A DNA stretch of 64,000 nucleotides from Ananas comosus. Lineage: Eukaryota; Streptophyta; Magnoliopsida; Poales; Bromeliaceae. The stretch spans positions 4,826,321 to 4,890,320 of the forward strand of contig NC_033632.1 in NCBI RefSeq assembly GCF_001540865.1, given 5' to 3'. Both the position numbers and the translations under genes were made by a program. The notes beneath the pieces were generated by a model that did no database searches, was not told the origin of the DNA, and was given only the letters and a program-made list of their open reading frames with translations. This document shows, in pieces, positions 1 through 10,704 of this stretch (position 1 is its first letter; each line of letters starts with the position of its first letter).

Positions 1-637
1 TCGGCCGGGCGGTGTCAGGCCGGAGCTACCAAGAACCCGGCCCAGCACAGCGCTTAGGCTCGGAAGGCTCGGGCTGTGCTCCGGGTGAGCCCCTAAATTT
101 TTTTTTACTTTTTAAAAATATAAAATTTAAAATATAAATAATAATTTATTTATGTTTAAATCGATATTTTAATTAAAATTTTTAAAATTTATAAAAATAA
201 CTATAATATAATAAATATTTGATTTTAAAAAAAAAAGAATTGTAAGGGTTTTTAGTCCAACGGATCAAAATTGTTTAATTTATTGGACCAAAAACTTTCT
301 TCCAAAGTCTGCGATAGTAGACCTTATAAGAGGAAAGCTCCTCGAGCCTTCTTTTCAGGAGCTCAAACTCCAAAGCTCAAGACAGGTTGCATTGAGCATT
401 GGGGTTCGAGCCGTGCTGGTCCGGCTGGCACGGCCTGGGCCATGGGCCATAGGCCTGTCCTCGGCCCAGCACGGTCCAGGCCTGTTTTAGGCTGTAGTGT
501 GTCGAGCCATCGAGCCCAAGGGGAGAGGCCTAGCATCGTCCTGAATTTCGGACCGGCATGGATGCTACAGCACCCGTGTCACTGCAGCCCGCCCCGAGGC
601 CGTGCTGTGGGCCGCTCTGCCCGTTTTACATCCCTAC
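1..637. mobile_element. Truncated hAT-like element (left end outside window)
   Basis: GC-rich blocks full of GGCCC, AGCACGG and GGCCTG words at 1-95 and 370-625 flank an AT-rich core. The right end reads TTTTACATCCCTA at about 625-637, the mirror of the TAGGGRTGTAAAA start common in plant non-autonomous hAT elements. The left end and target duplication lie outside the window. The reading frame at 271-711 across it has no recognisable domain and is not called. Family assignment is inferred from the terminal motif and base composition. Confidence 0.5.
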
Positions 638-1041
638 GTGTATATACAGAGAAAATGCTTTTGCATTTTTCACTGTGGCCGGACAAAATATATCGTAATG
701 CACGAAAATAAGCATAATATTTTTTTTATCATACTATTTCATTGTATATAATGTAAACTCCCTGCAATTTCAAATAGTCTTATTTGATGATTTTAAGTCC
801 TCTTTGAGACAAATATTCTAAAGACAAGCTAGAATTAAGAGTGAAAATAGTTTGAATATTATTCAACTTAATCCAAAATCAAAGTCCGATTTGATGTCAA
901 AATTGGCTATTCGGTCGGATTTGTATTCGGTAATAATAATAATAATAATAATAATAATTTTTTTGGATTTGAATTTGAATTCAATTTTTATTTGGATGCA
1001 GATTCGGATTAGGGTACGGATCCTAATACTTGCATTTAACT
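638..1041. other. Intergenic DNA with an AAT microsatellite
   Basis: No gene is visible. At about 930-957 there is an uninterrupted (AAT)n run of nine units. The frames at 852-1265 and 863-1162 run through this microsatellite and the adjacent SINE and look non-coding. Confidence 0.6.
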
Positions 1042-1202
1042 TTGTTTTTTTTTTTTTGAGAAAGGTTGCATATATGCTATCTGCTTCATTTATTTCATTT
1101 AGAAATAAACTTAGCTGGAAATATAAATCAACTAGGATTCGAAGTTGGGTTTCGGATACCAACCACCAAGTCCTTTTATCACTTGCGCTACGGACGGTCG
1201 GT
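1042..1202 (-). mobile_element. tRNA-derived SINE, minus orientation
   Basis: Read on the minus strand it begins ACCGACCGTCCGTAGCGCAAG, has a pol III box A-like segment (TAGCGCAAGTG), a box B-like segment (CTTCGAATCC), the family hairpin made of GTTTATTTCTAAATGAAATA, and a terminal A-run that appears as the T-run at 1042-1056 on the plus strand. It belongs to the same family as the copies at 4318, 9161, 36103, 42089 and 49312. Confidence 0.8.
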
Positions 1203-1651
1203 AGCCAAGTTTGGTTTAGTCCAACTTTTCATGTACCCGAAAGTGCATATTGTTCGCGCCAATAAGGGATAAAAATGAGTGTTAACTCTAATATAAATGT
1301 CTTTGGCTTCTTTTTATTTTTTGTGTTCTCCTTGCTTTTAAAGCTAGGTCTCTGAGCTTTGTTTTATTAATGAAATCTCCATCAATTATTGCTTTACTTT
1401 TGATAACAAATGAAGATAATACAATGGTAATTTTTGTCTCTGAAAAATAACAGCATTTTGCTAGCAAACCATATCTAAACATACATTTTTAAAATTCTCT
1501 CACAGCCATAAATTAGCTAAGATAAAGGACACACTACTAGAGTCACGAATGCCAATAATAATTTATAAAATTGAGCATCCGTGACAAAGTTTATTAGTGC
1601 GCCCTAAACTTAAGCGAAACTCCTGAGAGAGGAAAAGATGGTATGGTCGGC
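1203..1651. other. Downstream flank of the PADRE gene
   Basis: AT-rich DNA with no recognisable gene or repeat. Because the neighbouring gene ends at 1652 on the minus strand, its 3' untranslated region and poly(A) site should lie here. No single polyadenylation signal stands out. Confidence 0.4.
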
Positions 1652-4213
1652 TTAATTTCCAACTCCTTCAGCAATGCTCTGCAAAGTCGGCCTCCAATGA
1701 CCGCGGCGCAACACCGTCGTCATGCCGCCGCCGCCCATCATCGCTCGCACCACCAGCTCCAACTCTTGATCGGTCTCCGCCTCCTTCTCCGTCGACGGCT
1801 GTGTCGACGACTCTGCTGCTTGATCCTACACTAAGTAAAATTACAATCCTGTAGAATATATCAACTGAAACATTAAGGTTCCTTTATGGAGGTATACATC
1901 TTACACCTTAAAATTCTAAAATTTATAAAAATTTAAATAAATTTTAATAAAAAAAAATTGACGTGATAAGAAGAGAATGATGGTTCTTGGATGAAAAGAG
2001 TATAGGATGTATATCCCATTTAAAATTTTATAGGCTAAAATGTATAAACACTCTCTAAACTTTAACTTATTTTGAAAATTTAACCCTCTAAACTTTATTT
2101 TATTTGATTTACACCTCCTCTACCTACTAATTTAATTTATCAATTTTGGTGATTCTCTTAGAATCAAAACAAACTCCCACAAGAGATGCATGTAATTAAG
2201 AATTACTTTAATAAAAAAAAAAAAGATAGCATGCATCTCTTGTGGATGTTTGATTCTAAAAGGATTTTCAAAAGTGCTAATGCAATATACTGAATCAAAC
2301 GGTTAGTAAGTAAATAGATGTAAAACAAATTAAAAAAGGTTCAGAGGGTTGATTGCAAAGATAGTTAAAGTTTAGGGGGGTTGTGTACATTTTAACATAT
2401 TTTATGTAGTATCAAAATAAAAGATTCTAAGTTTGAATCCAATTAGACACGTACTCTCATTTAATTTTCATGTGTTTAATTTAATCAATAATCACTGTCG
2501 AGGATCTATCGAATATCGCTTATGGGAATATGAGATTAACATGTTGAATATATAACACTAAAAATAGCGTTTTCTAAAAGCTTTTACTTTTGAAGGATTC
2601 ACTTACTTCACAAATCCAAATTAGTGATGGTCACTACCTTTGCTCCCAAAAATTACTTGCTAGTATTAAAATTTTATTATCCATAAATAATTATTGTTTG
2701 ATTCATAGATTTTCAACAGAGTACCATTTTAGGCTCACAAAAGCATATATTATATACTTAATTTGGTGTTACTATAAAAATTCTCATTGTGGAAATGACT
2801 TTTGATATTTTATTAAGTTTTGATGTTGTTGGTTAATAAATTAATGAATTTACTTATACACTATGATTAAATTTCCAATTATCAAAGTAATTGGGTAGGA
2901 TATAAAAAGATTATTTTACAAAGTTTCTTAGGTTTTAGAATTAAATTCTGCAATATCTGTAAAAGTTCAAAAATCTAAAGTATCAAAGTAAAAAATTCCA
3001 ACAACAAGTCACAATAATGAATTAGTATGAAAAAAAAAGTAAACATATACGTAACTTATCTGGATTATGCATCATTTTGAATTAACTATCCAATCTTTTA
3101 AAATTCTAATTTTACTACTCAATTTTTTAATTCGTATAATTTGAATCAATCAACGATACTTTGACTTCAAATTTTGAATATATCATTTATTTTTACAGTA
3201 AAGATAAACAGCATATTTAAATTTTGAAACGTTCGATAGTTGATTCAAAATAATTTATAATTCAAGTAAGTTACGTAGGTTTTTACCCAAAAGTAATTAA
3301 TAATTTTATCCGATAGATAGAATAAGAGAAATTTGGCAGTAGCGATTCAACTTATACCGTGGCCGGAGAGCTCTCCGGCTCGTTCACTTGAGATCTGCTA
3401 TGCTGCTCATCACGATAACCGCCGCCGCTGCAATCTTTACTGCATCTGCTGTTGCTGCTGGTGTCGTTGCCACTGTCGTCAGTACTGCTGCTACGAATTT
3501 TGCAACCTCTGCTGTTGCTGCCGCCGCCGCCGCCGCTGCCGTCACTACTGCTGCTGCTTCTTCGAGAAGCAGGCTTCTCTTTGTGCTTGACTAGCAGCCG
3601 GCTTAGCTTAACCTGCCGCTTTGTCGATGCAAACTCTCTCAAAACCTCTAAAATATGTATAAAACATTAAAAGCAACCTTTGTGAGTAAATATGAATATT
3701 CAAAATTTTAATTTTCCAACCTAATTAATATTAGAGTATTTAGTATATAATATAAAATACTCTAAAATTAGATAGTAAAGTAAATATACTATTTTACCAG
3801 CTAAGTTAAATTATACCATATCAATTATATTATAAAGTAGTACGTTATTGGATCGCTGCCACGTCAATGATGAGTAAAAATTATAATTTGATTTAGAAGG
3901 AGTAAGTACCTTCGAAGCTGACGAGACGGTAGGTGTGGCCAATGCGAAGGGTATCGGCGGGGCGGAGCAACTTGAGGTGCTTCACCGCGGTAGTACTACT
4001 GCGGCTACTGCTGCGAATACTCGAAGGCAAGGCGGTGAAGGAGGAAGAGGAGGAGGAGGAGGAGGGGAGGGTGGTGATGATAAGGGCCACATAGTGGCCC
4101 GGGTTCGCGGCCATTACTTGGCTCGCGGCGACCGACCAGTACACCCTCTCCGTCTTGCCTCCCGGGTGTTGGATCACCACCGTCGCCGCCTCCGCCGCCT
4201 GGCAATTCCCCAT
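1652..4213 (-). CDS. PADRE/DUF4228 domain protein, three exons, 255 residues
   Basis: Exons on the minus strand are 3910-4213, 3358-3647 and 1652-1825; all junctions are GT/AG and the phases close (304+290+174 nt = 256 codons with the stop). The product starts MGNCQAAEAATVVIQHPGGK, as in this plant family, and MGNC fits N-myristoylation. The core VAASQVMAANPGHYVALI, a Ser run, VKHLKLLRP and GHTYRLVSFEEVLREFAS follow, then KLSRLLVKHKE, a Ser/Gly-rich linker, an acidic stretch and the carboxy-terminal WRPTLQSIAE motif typical of the family. The third exon is short and 1.5 kb away; without it, translation would stop just after the second exon (SSPATV). Family members are often stress- or pathogen-induced, but their biochemical role is unknown. 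Start chosen as the only MGNC ATG, about 30 bp downstream of a TTATATA box near 4241-4247. Confidence 0.85.
2035..2395. mobile_element. Foldback MITE in PADRE intron 2
   Basis: Long imperfect terminal inverted repeats: the left end contains TAAAATGTATAAACACTC and CTAAACTTTAACT, and the right end is its inverse (AGTTAAAGTTTAGG, then GTACATTTTAACA). The centre includes GAGATGCATG and its mirror GCATGCATCTC. The whole unit is palindromic with no coding capacity. Confidence 0.7.
3048..3282. mobile_element. Foldback MITE (GTAACTTA family) in PADRE intron 2
   Basis: The left end TACGTAACTTATCTGGATTA mirrors the right end TTCAAGTAAGTTACGTAG. Internal arms include CATTTTGAATTAACTATCCA and its inverse, and a shared TTTGACTTCAAATTTTGAAT block. 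The same family recurs at about 20245-20593 in the JAC1-type gene. Confidence 0.7.
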
Positions 4214-4317
4214 TGTTCTTCCAGGTTATGCAAGGATTTTGGTATATAAGGAAGAGGGATGTGGGGGGGAATATGTGTGCTTATGTAGGAATATGTAGGA
4301 GTTAATAGTGTGTTTAT

Positions 4318-4525
4318 ACCGACTATCCTGGCGCAAGTGGTAAAAAATTTGATGGTTGATATTCGAGGTCCCAAGTTTGAATTTTAGTTGATTTATATTT
4401 TCAGTTAAGTTTATTTCTAAAAAAAACGAATTTTAATTAATTCGCATTTCCAACTAAATTTATTTCTAAAAGAAATAAACTAAATAGCTACCGTACTATC
4501 TATCTCTCAAAAAAAAAATAAAAAA
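4318..4525 (+). mobile_element. tRNA-derived SINE with target duplication
   Basis: Begins ACCGACTATCCTGGCGCAAG (box A-like) with a box B-like AAGTTTGAATTTT, and ends in an A-rich tail. Flanking ATAGTGTGTTTAT (4305-4317) and ATAGCGTGTTTAT (4526-4538) form a 13-bp target duplication with one mismatch. The 3' part carries a partial internal duplication of the CTAAGTTTATTTCTAAA segment. Confidence 0.8.
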
Positions 4526-4610
4526 ATAGCGTGTTTATGTAGGAATATATGTGTGTATAAAGGTTGAGATTTAGGGTAGTAGTATGATGCCGCATTTTGT
4601 GATCCACTTG

Positions 4611-4612
<2 letters not shown>

Positions 4613-4650
<38 letters not shown>

Positions 4651-4915
4651 AATTAGGCTGTAATACTATTAGTAGTAAAACGCTCTTTTTGCTATCAAGT
4701 TTTTAACCCTTGGATGAAAAATTGTAAGATTAGGATGATATTAGTCAGTTAGAGTTGAGTAGTCCCCCTAGGGTTGAGTGCTCTCCACTAGGTTATAGTA
4801 TTTAATCCAATGATTAGAAATGATGAAAAGAGTTGATCCAAAAGCTAAAAAACTGATAGCAATAATGAAATTTTGCTACTAATAGTAGCCCAGTCCAACT
4901 CTATATATAAAACTC
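4613..4915. mobile_element. Micron-like MITE in a TA microsatellite
   Basis: A (TA)n run at about 4613-4647 is followed by TTAGGCTGTAATACTATTAG, a unique core (CCCTTGGATGAAAAATTG, then GGGTTGAGTG) and the inverted end CTACTAATAGTAGCCCAG, then another short TATATATA. Related copies at 12528, 36359 and 36600 are also flanked by TA runs. The organisation matches the rice Micron family, which inserts within (TA)n. Confidence 0.7.
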
Positions 4916-4972
4916 TATAATAATCACCAAAATGACTTGCTATTTGTTATACATGGTTGGTACTCATATTTA

Positions 4973-5344
4973 GGGCTTGTTTGGTTCATGATTGAAATAG
5001 GAATGGGAAATGGAATGATGAATCGTCCAAAAATGCTTGGTTCATTATTGGAATGGAAATCGGAATGAAAATTTAAAATTTTTTAGAGAGGGTTTTGATT
5101 AAGAGAGAGGAAAGTGATGAAGGATGAGGAGGTAGGTGTTGATAAAAGAGGATTTTGAATAATTTACTTTGGAATGAACCAATCCGGGATTCAAAGCCGG
5201 ATTGGATTATAAATGGATTTGGCCATCCCCATTCCGGAGTGGAATGGAAATCGGAATCCGATTTCTATAAAACAAACGGCAACAATCGGAATCAATGAAT
5301 TCCATTCCGATTCCATAGTCTAAAATAGGTGAACCAAACATGCC
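4973..5344. mobile_element. Tourist/Harbinger-like MITE
   Basis: Terminal repeats GGGCTTGTTTGGTTCA and TGAACCAAACATGCC are inverted, with internal GGAATGGAAATCGGAAT words. The flanking trinucleotides are TTA on the left and TTG on the right, compatible with a degraded TTA target duplication of PIF/Harbinger elements. Confidence 0.65.
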
Positions 5345-5680
5345 TTGTTTCTTTTTTTCATGGTAAGAGACGGTATTAGTAGTGTGGATTTTAGTGGTGT
5401 ATCAATCATCAGATTGGAGGATTCAGATCTAAATTACATACTTATTGGTCTAATTCAAACTAAGAAAAATTAATGAGAGATCTCACTTGCATCCACTTGA
5501 CCAGATTTATGAATAACTTTCTCTATATAATAAAAAAGCTAGTTAATTACGTAAAAACAAATTATATTAGAGAAAAAAATAAATATCTTGGTACAAAAAA
5601 TTTTAGAAGCATCGATTTAAGGGGATTTCCGTTCTGCTGTAAGGTACAGTACCAGTCGATCAAATAATGCTATTAGCACC

Positions 5681-5726
<46 letters not shown>

Positions 5727-5847
5727 AAATTTGTAATTTGTATGCTAATTGCTTTCTTTCTACAGTAATATCAAAAAACAGATTTTGCTTTTGAAACTAA
5801 AAATCACCTTTATATGTTCTGCTATAATAAAAATTTCACAATTTCTG
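5345..5847. repeat. Intergenic DNA with a long poly(A) run
   Basis: No gene is visible. A homopolymer of about 42 A lies at 5683-5724; such tracts are polymorphic and also error-prone in assemblies. Confidence 0.6.
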
Positions 5848-6545
5848 TGATGCTTCAATAGTCCCACATCGTATAGAAAAAAGTATCTGATTGGGATATA
5901 AGAGACTGTGAACTCTAATAACAATAAGGGCTGTTGGTTTGAGTCCAACGAGTTAGAAACTTAGAATCTTTACAATTGGTATCAGAGACGAACACCAATC
6001 AAAATGGAACTTAGGATCTTTACAATTGATATCAGAGACAAATACCAACCAGAAGTGTGAGAGCTGTGAAAGCTAAATGTTATGTAGGCAAGGTTCTGCA
6101 TCACGGGTTTGAGAGCTATGAAAACTAAATATTATGCGGGGCAAAATTCTGCATCACGGGTTTGAATACGGGAGAAAGTTCAATACCATTAGTTCGATGG
6201 AAGTCACCTCTAGAATCTTTATATTGCCTGACAATTTTAATTTATATGTCTGTGATCTGGTTTGGATTTGACGAGGATTTGTGAGAGTTAAATGTTATAA
6301 GAGGCAAAGTTCTACATCACGAGTTTGGATGCGGTACAAAGTTCTACACCATGAGTTTAGTGGGAGCCATCTGTAGAGTCAATTTCACATTGATGGTTAA
6401 TTCTTATTTATATGTCTATGATCCAGTTTGGACCTAACAAGAACTTAAATACAAGAGGTTGCGCACCCTAATAATAATAATCGGGCTTAAGTATTTTGAG
6501 TCGGTGATAGTTAAGTCGAGTTATTATTCCTAACAGTCAGGTCAG
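5848..6545 (+). mobile_element. TRIM-type retroelement relic
   Basis: A TGTGATGCTTCAATAGTCCC start (about 5848) leads to TTTACA and immediately to TTGGTATCAGAGAC near 5977, a primer-binding site for initiator tRNA-Met. The internal part is a set of diverged repeats (GTTCTGCATCACGGGTTTGA units). A degraded second terminal repeat lies around 6440-6545 (AAGAGGTTGCGCACCCTAAT, then GGGCTTAAGTATTTTGAGTC). There is no coding sequence. Confidence 0.55.
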
Positions 6546-6910
6546 TCACCAAAACTACTATCGGTATACAGAGTAGGGGAAAATAAGCACTGTATGGGAC
6601 ATTTATATAGCTCTCATGTATCTCAAAATTATTGGGCGAAATTTAGTTTACAAAAAAAAATCTTTGAGGAGATGTGTTAACTACTCAAAAGAGTAGTAGC
6701 TCTTCAAAGTAAAAATCCAAAATAAATGAAACTATTGCTAGTCCTAGAGTTAGGGGACCTTTCACATTCACTCTCATTCCTTTTCCTTAGTTGGTTAATT
6801 TAGTGGGGCCGCAAAGGATAATTGACTTTTTAACCGAATGGTGTATTAATTATAAAACTGCCAAAGGAGTTAACTGGAAAGTTGCTATCACTATGCACAC
6901 ATCCTAATCC
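6546..6910. other. Intergenic DNA, no gene seen
   Basis: Nothing codes here. The last 45 bp (6867-6915) form the left copy of a direct repeat whose partner lies at 7145-7193, on the other side of a MITE. Confidence 0.5.
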
Positions 6911-7144
6911 ATCATAGAGGCAAAATTACACTTTGGTCCTCAAACTTAATTTATTATAATTTCTAGCTTGAACTTTCTAAATTATTGTAATCAAGTTTCA
7001 CAATCTAATTTAGTTAACTAAACTATTTTGTGGGGATTGATTATTACAACGATTCAAAAAGTTCGAACCAGAAAATACAATAAATTAAAATTTGAGAACC
7101 CTTAATAGTTTGAGGATCAAAAGTGTTATTTAGCCTCTATGATG
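6911..7144. mobile_element. Foldback MITE with CATCATAGAGGC ends
   Basis: Terminal inverted repeats CATCATAGAGGCAAAATTAC and its mirror ending GCCTCTATGATG; the arms include TTTGGTCCTCAAACTTAA and its inverse. No coding capacity. The unit is bracketed by a direct repeat of about 48 bp. Confidence 0.75.
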
Positions 7145-7193
7145 GAGTTAAATAGAAACTTGCTATCACAACGCACACGTCCTAATGCATCAT

Positions 7194-7652
7194 ATATTTA
7201 AGGGGTGTAGATGTATATCGAATTCGATGTTTGATTTAATTTTGCATGGATTTTTGTCCACGTAGCGATATTCCTTTTTGAAAAAATTGAGCTCACAAGC
7301 GTTCTAATGGAAACACATTTTGTTTGTCATTATGCAGAAACATACAATAATGAATTGGCTCAAACATTAAATCGTTGGTATTTTGTGTGACAAAATAAGT
7401 GGTTTCAAAGTAACGATGTATAAATATTATGGATTGCTGTGGATTCTCTTTTTTGTGGGGGGTATTTTATCATTTCTTTTGGATTTACTGGGTGATCAAG
7501 CGTAGGAAAAAAAAAAGGGATACACGACCTAATCAGTAGAAGTTTGAAGCATTATTTTTTTCATTTTTGTGCATTAATTAGATGCGCGTTGCAAATGTGC
7601 CTGCTTAATAATAAGAAATCTTAATGTCCGTGACTATAGCACTGTTCTTAAA
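7194..7652. other. Intergenic DNA, no gene seen
   Basis: No open frame of note and no clear repeat beyond short A/T runs. Confidence 0.4.
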
Positions 7653-8868
7653 GTAGTGTTTGGTTCGGGAACAAGGGGGGAATAAGTCCTTGTTTCCCCC
7701 TTTGTTCCCAAACGCAATGTTTGGTTCCCGAAAACAGTAGTTCCCGAAAATCTGGAACTAGCTGGTATAAGGCTGGAATTGATGTTCCACCCATTTCCTG
7801 GAACAAGCTTGTTCCTTAATGAGAACAAAATTAATTAAAATCTAAATTTAATTTTAATGGCAGTAAATTATTAATTAATCTAATTAATATATTTAAATTA
7901 TTATTTATTACTTTAATAATTAAATAATTTAAATAATTTATTATTTATAATTAAATATTAATAATTAGATAATTATTATTATTAATTTATTATTTATAAT
8001 TAATTATAAATAATTAATAATATTCATTATTTTTTTATTAATAATTATTATTTATTCTTAATGACAATCGATATTATTATTAATTTATTATTTATAATTA
8101 ATTCTTAATAATTAATAATTATTATTATTTATTATCTATGTCGAATTTTATTAATAATTTTTATTCTTAATAATTAGATAATCGATATTATTATTAATTT
8201 TATATTTATAATTAATTATTTATAATTATAATAATTATTATTATTAATAATTATTAATAATTTTTATTCTTAATAATTAGATTAATCGATATTATTATTA
8301 ATTTATTATTTATAATTTATAATAATAATTATAATAATTATTATATTTATTAATAATTAATTATAATTCTTATTCTTAATAATTAGATAATGAATATTAT
8401 TATTAATTTATTATTTATAATTAAATAATAATAATAATTATTATATTTTTAATAAATATTAATATTAATTATTATTAATAATTAGATAATCAATATTATT
8501 ATTAATTTATTATTTATAATTAATTAATAGAATAATTATATTAATTATTATTATATTTATTAATAATTAATAATTATTATTATTATTATTAATTAGATAA
8601 TCCATATTATTATATTTATTATTTATAATTAATTATTAATAATAATAATTATTATTAATTAATTATTAATAATTAATTTCTTATTTATTTTTATTTATTC
8701 TTTAATTAATAATTATTAATTAATATTTATTATTTAATTATTCCAATTTAACCATCCAAACACTATTTACCTTATTCCTAGGAACAACCTAATTTTCACC
8801 CAAACACAAAATTGGTCTAGTTCCTGCTTATATCTGAACTTGTATCTATTCCCGAACCAAACGCAGCC
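7653..8868. mobile_element. TIR element with an AT-only tandem array inside
   Basis: Outer ends GTGTTTGGTTCGGGAACAAG (about 7656) and the inverted CTATTCCCGAACCAAACGC (about 8850-8867) are terminal inverted repeats. Between about 7835 and 8745 the sequence is almost pure A/T and built of diverged units of roughly 90-110 bp, each with a TTAGATAATCGATATTATTA-like word. The target duplication is not obvious. No protein is encoded. Confidence 0.65.
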
Positions 8869-9160
8869 ATCTCTAGGCAGTTTTGCTCATTTGCTATTAT
8901 TACACGGCGCTTGAGTCATATCGCGTACAATTACGTGCATGTAACATTACACCATCCGCGTAATTTAGAAATTGTAGTGAGATTCACATTGAGAAAAAAA
9001 AAATGAACAAAAAAAATTTTGGCGATTCAACGTATACGTATGCTTCACGAGGAATAGCATTTTTTTTTCTTTAGTTTTCCGCACATGCGTTACCAGTCGC
9101 TGCCACAACTTTTCGACACTACACACGCATCTCATTACTAAAGTTTTTCACACATAACTG

Positions 9161-9305
9161 ACCGTTCCTAACACGAGTAACAAAGAATTTAGTGATTGAT
9201 ACCCAAAGTTCTAAGTTCGAATCCTAATTGATTGATATTTTTAGATAAATTTATTTCAAAAAAAAAAAAGGATAGAGTACTACCTCTCTCAAAAAAAAAA
9301 AAAAA
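9161..9305 (+). mobile_element. tRNA-derived SINE, degenerate copy
   Basis: ACCGTTCCTAACACGAGTAAC is a mutated head; the box B-like AAGTTCGAATCCTAATTGAT is well preserved. The family AAATTTATTTC segment and a terminal A-run after CTACCTCTCTC follow. Confidence 0.7.
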
Positions 9306-10704
9306 TTTCGCACCTGTTGTTGTTATCTTAATTTTCTTAATTTATTGAAAAGAGTATAAAAGTTGAAAAGTAGATTAGCGTTTCAATCTTTGCATTTAAA
9401 ATATTTGTTTGTCAAAAGAAATATCGAAAGTAACTTTTTTTTTCTTCAGAAAACATTTTTAAGAAGCCATCGGCCCTCATGTAGCTAGAGCACATTGCAA
9501 GCTAACCAATCATGACAAGAATGGAAAAGTCCAACCAATGACATACAGAAGTGGCGTTTCCTAGGAATTAAAAAAATGGGAGCAATACCAAAGGAGGCCT
9601 AATAAGCTAATAATTTACATATTTCTTTACATATTTCTTGCACCAGGCTCACCACTGCATAGAGAAAATAGTTAGTATACATCCTCCAAACCAAACTATG
9701 AGACTCAAAATTCAAATCCCACTTAGAGCAAAAAGTATACATATATTACGACCTAAGGGCATCTCCAAAGAGGCGAAAAACTAAAAGCTAAAAATGGAAG
9801 ACATCATGAGTCCCACAATAGAAAGCAAGCTAAGCAGATAGTGAAAAAAAACAAAAGAAGTTGCTATTGTATTCTAGTGATCTACCATTTTCTACGTTTG
9901 AATGGGTGGTTAGCAAATAGCTTTTCCCCATGCAAAAGCATTGTTCGTTACATAATTAAGGATCACTAAATGCAGCTTTATAGCAACCCCAATTTTTGGA
10001 TCCACATGGATTACACCGTGCATGATTTTATATCTAGATGTAGGTTGAGATGGTTAAGTCACTGAAGCTTTTTAGCTCTTTGTTTTTACTCTCCCCCTTT
10101 GGTTGATTAATTGTTGCCTAAGAAATTAACCACCTTCTCATCCATTCCAAGTTATTGCATAAGACAAAACTGTGGTAGATCTCATTGGAGAGATCTTCTT
10201 TTTGTTGTCATTATTGTAACTAGTATTTTATGGCGTTTAGAGTTTAGCGTTTAGCGTTTAGTGTTTACATATGCTCTTATTAATCAAGTTTTAAAGAGGC
10301 AAATATATACATGTAAATAAGTAACTTTGCATGTGCATAGATTACTTCTAAGTATAGGTCAGGACATTTATATACAAATATCAAAATTCTGAAGGGCATA
10401 TATGCCATTTAAAACTTCATGTGAGTGCTGATATGTACATTATAATATCAATATGCATAGGCCAATTTTTGATGAAAGATAATAGCCAATTATTCTTTTC
10501 TCCATCAATTCATCATTATCGTGCAATCAACAGGTAATGCATTTAAATGGAATTATTGTGTTCCTTCTTCCACTCTAAATAAGAACAAGAATCTTTCCGA
10601 CTCTAAATAGCATGCGCATGTATAAATATTGAAATGAATATGAAGTAGGTTATATATACGTATTACCAGGTATCAGCACAGGAAAAGGAATACCGGTTCT
10701 CTCA
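9306..10704. other. Intergenic DNA downstream of the JAC1-type gene
   Basis: No gene is visible. The 3' untranslated region of the minus-strand J-domain gene must lie in its right-hand part. A short degenerate run of GTTTAG-like units occurs at about 10230-10267. Confidence 0.45.

Noticed and set aside
271..711. 146-codon plus-strand frame near the left edge
   Set aside because: It runs across the GC-rich border of a hAT element and has no domain.
3333..3670. Cys-rich and Ala/Leu-rich plus-strand frames opposite PADRE exon 2
   Set aside because: They read the antisense of a Ser/Gly-repeat exon; the cysteines come from reversed AGC/GGC codons.
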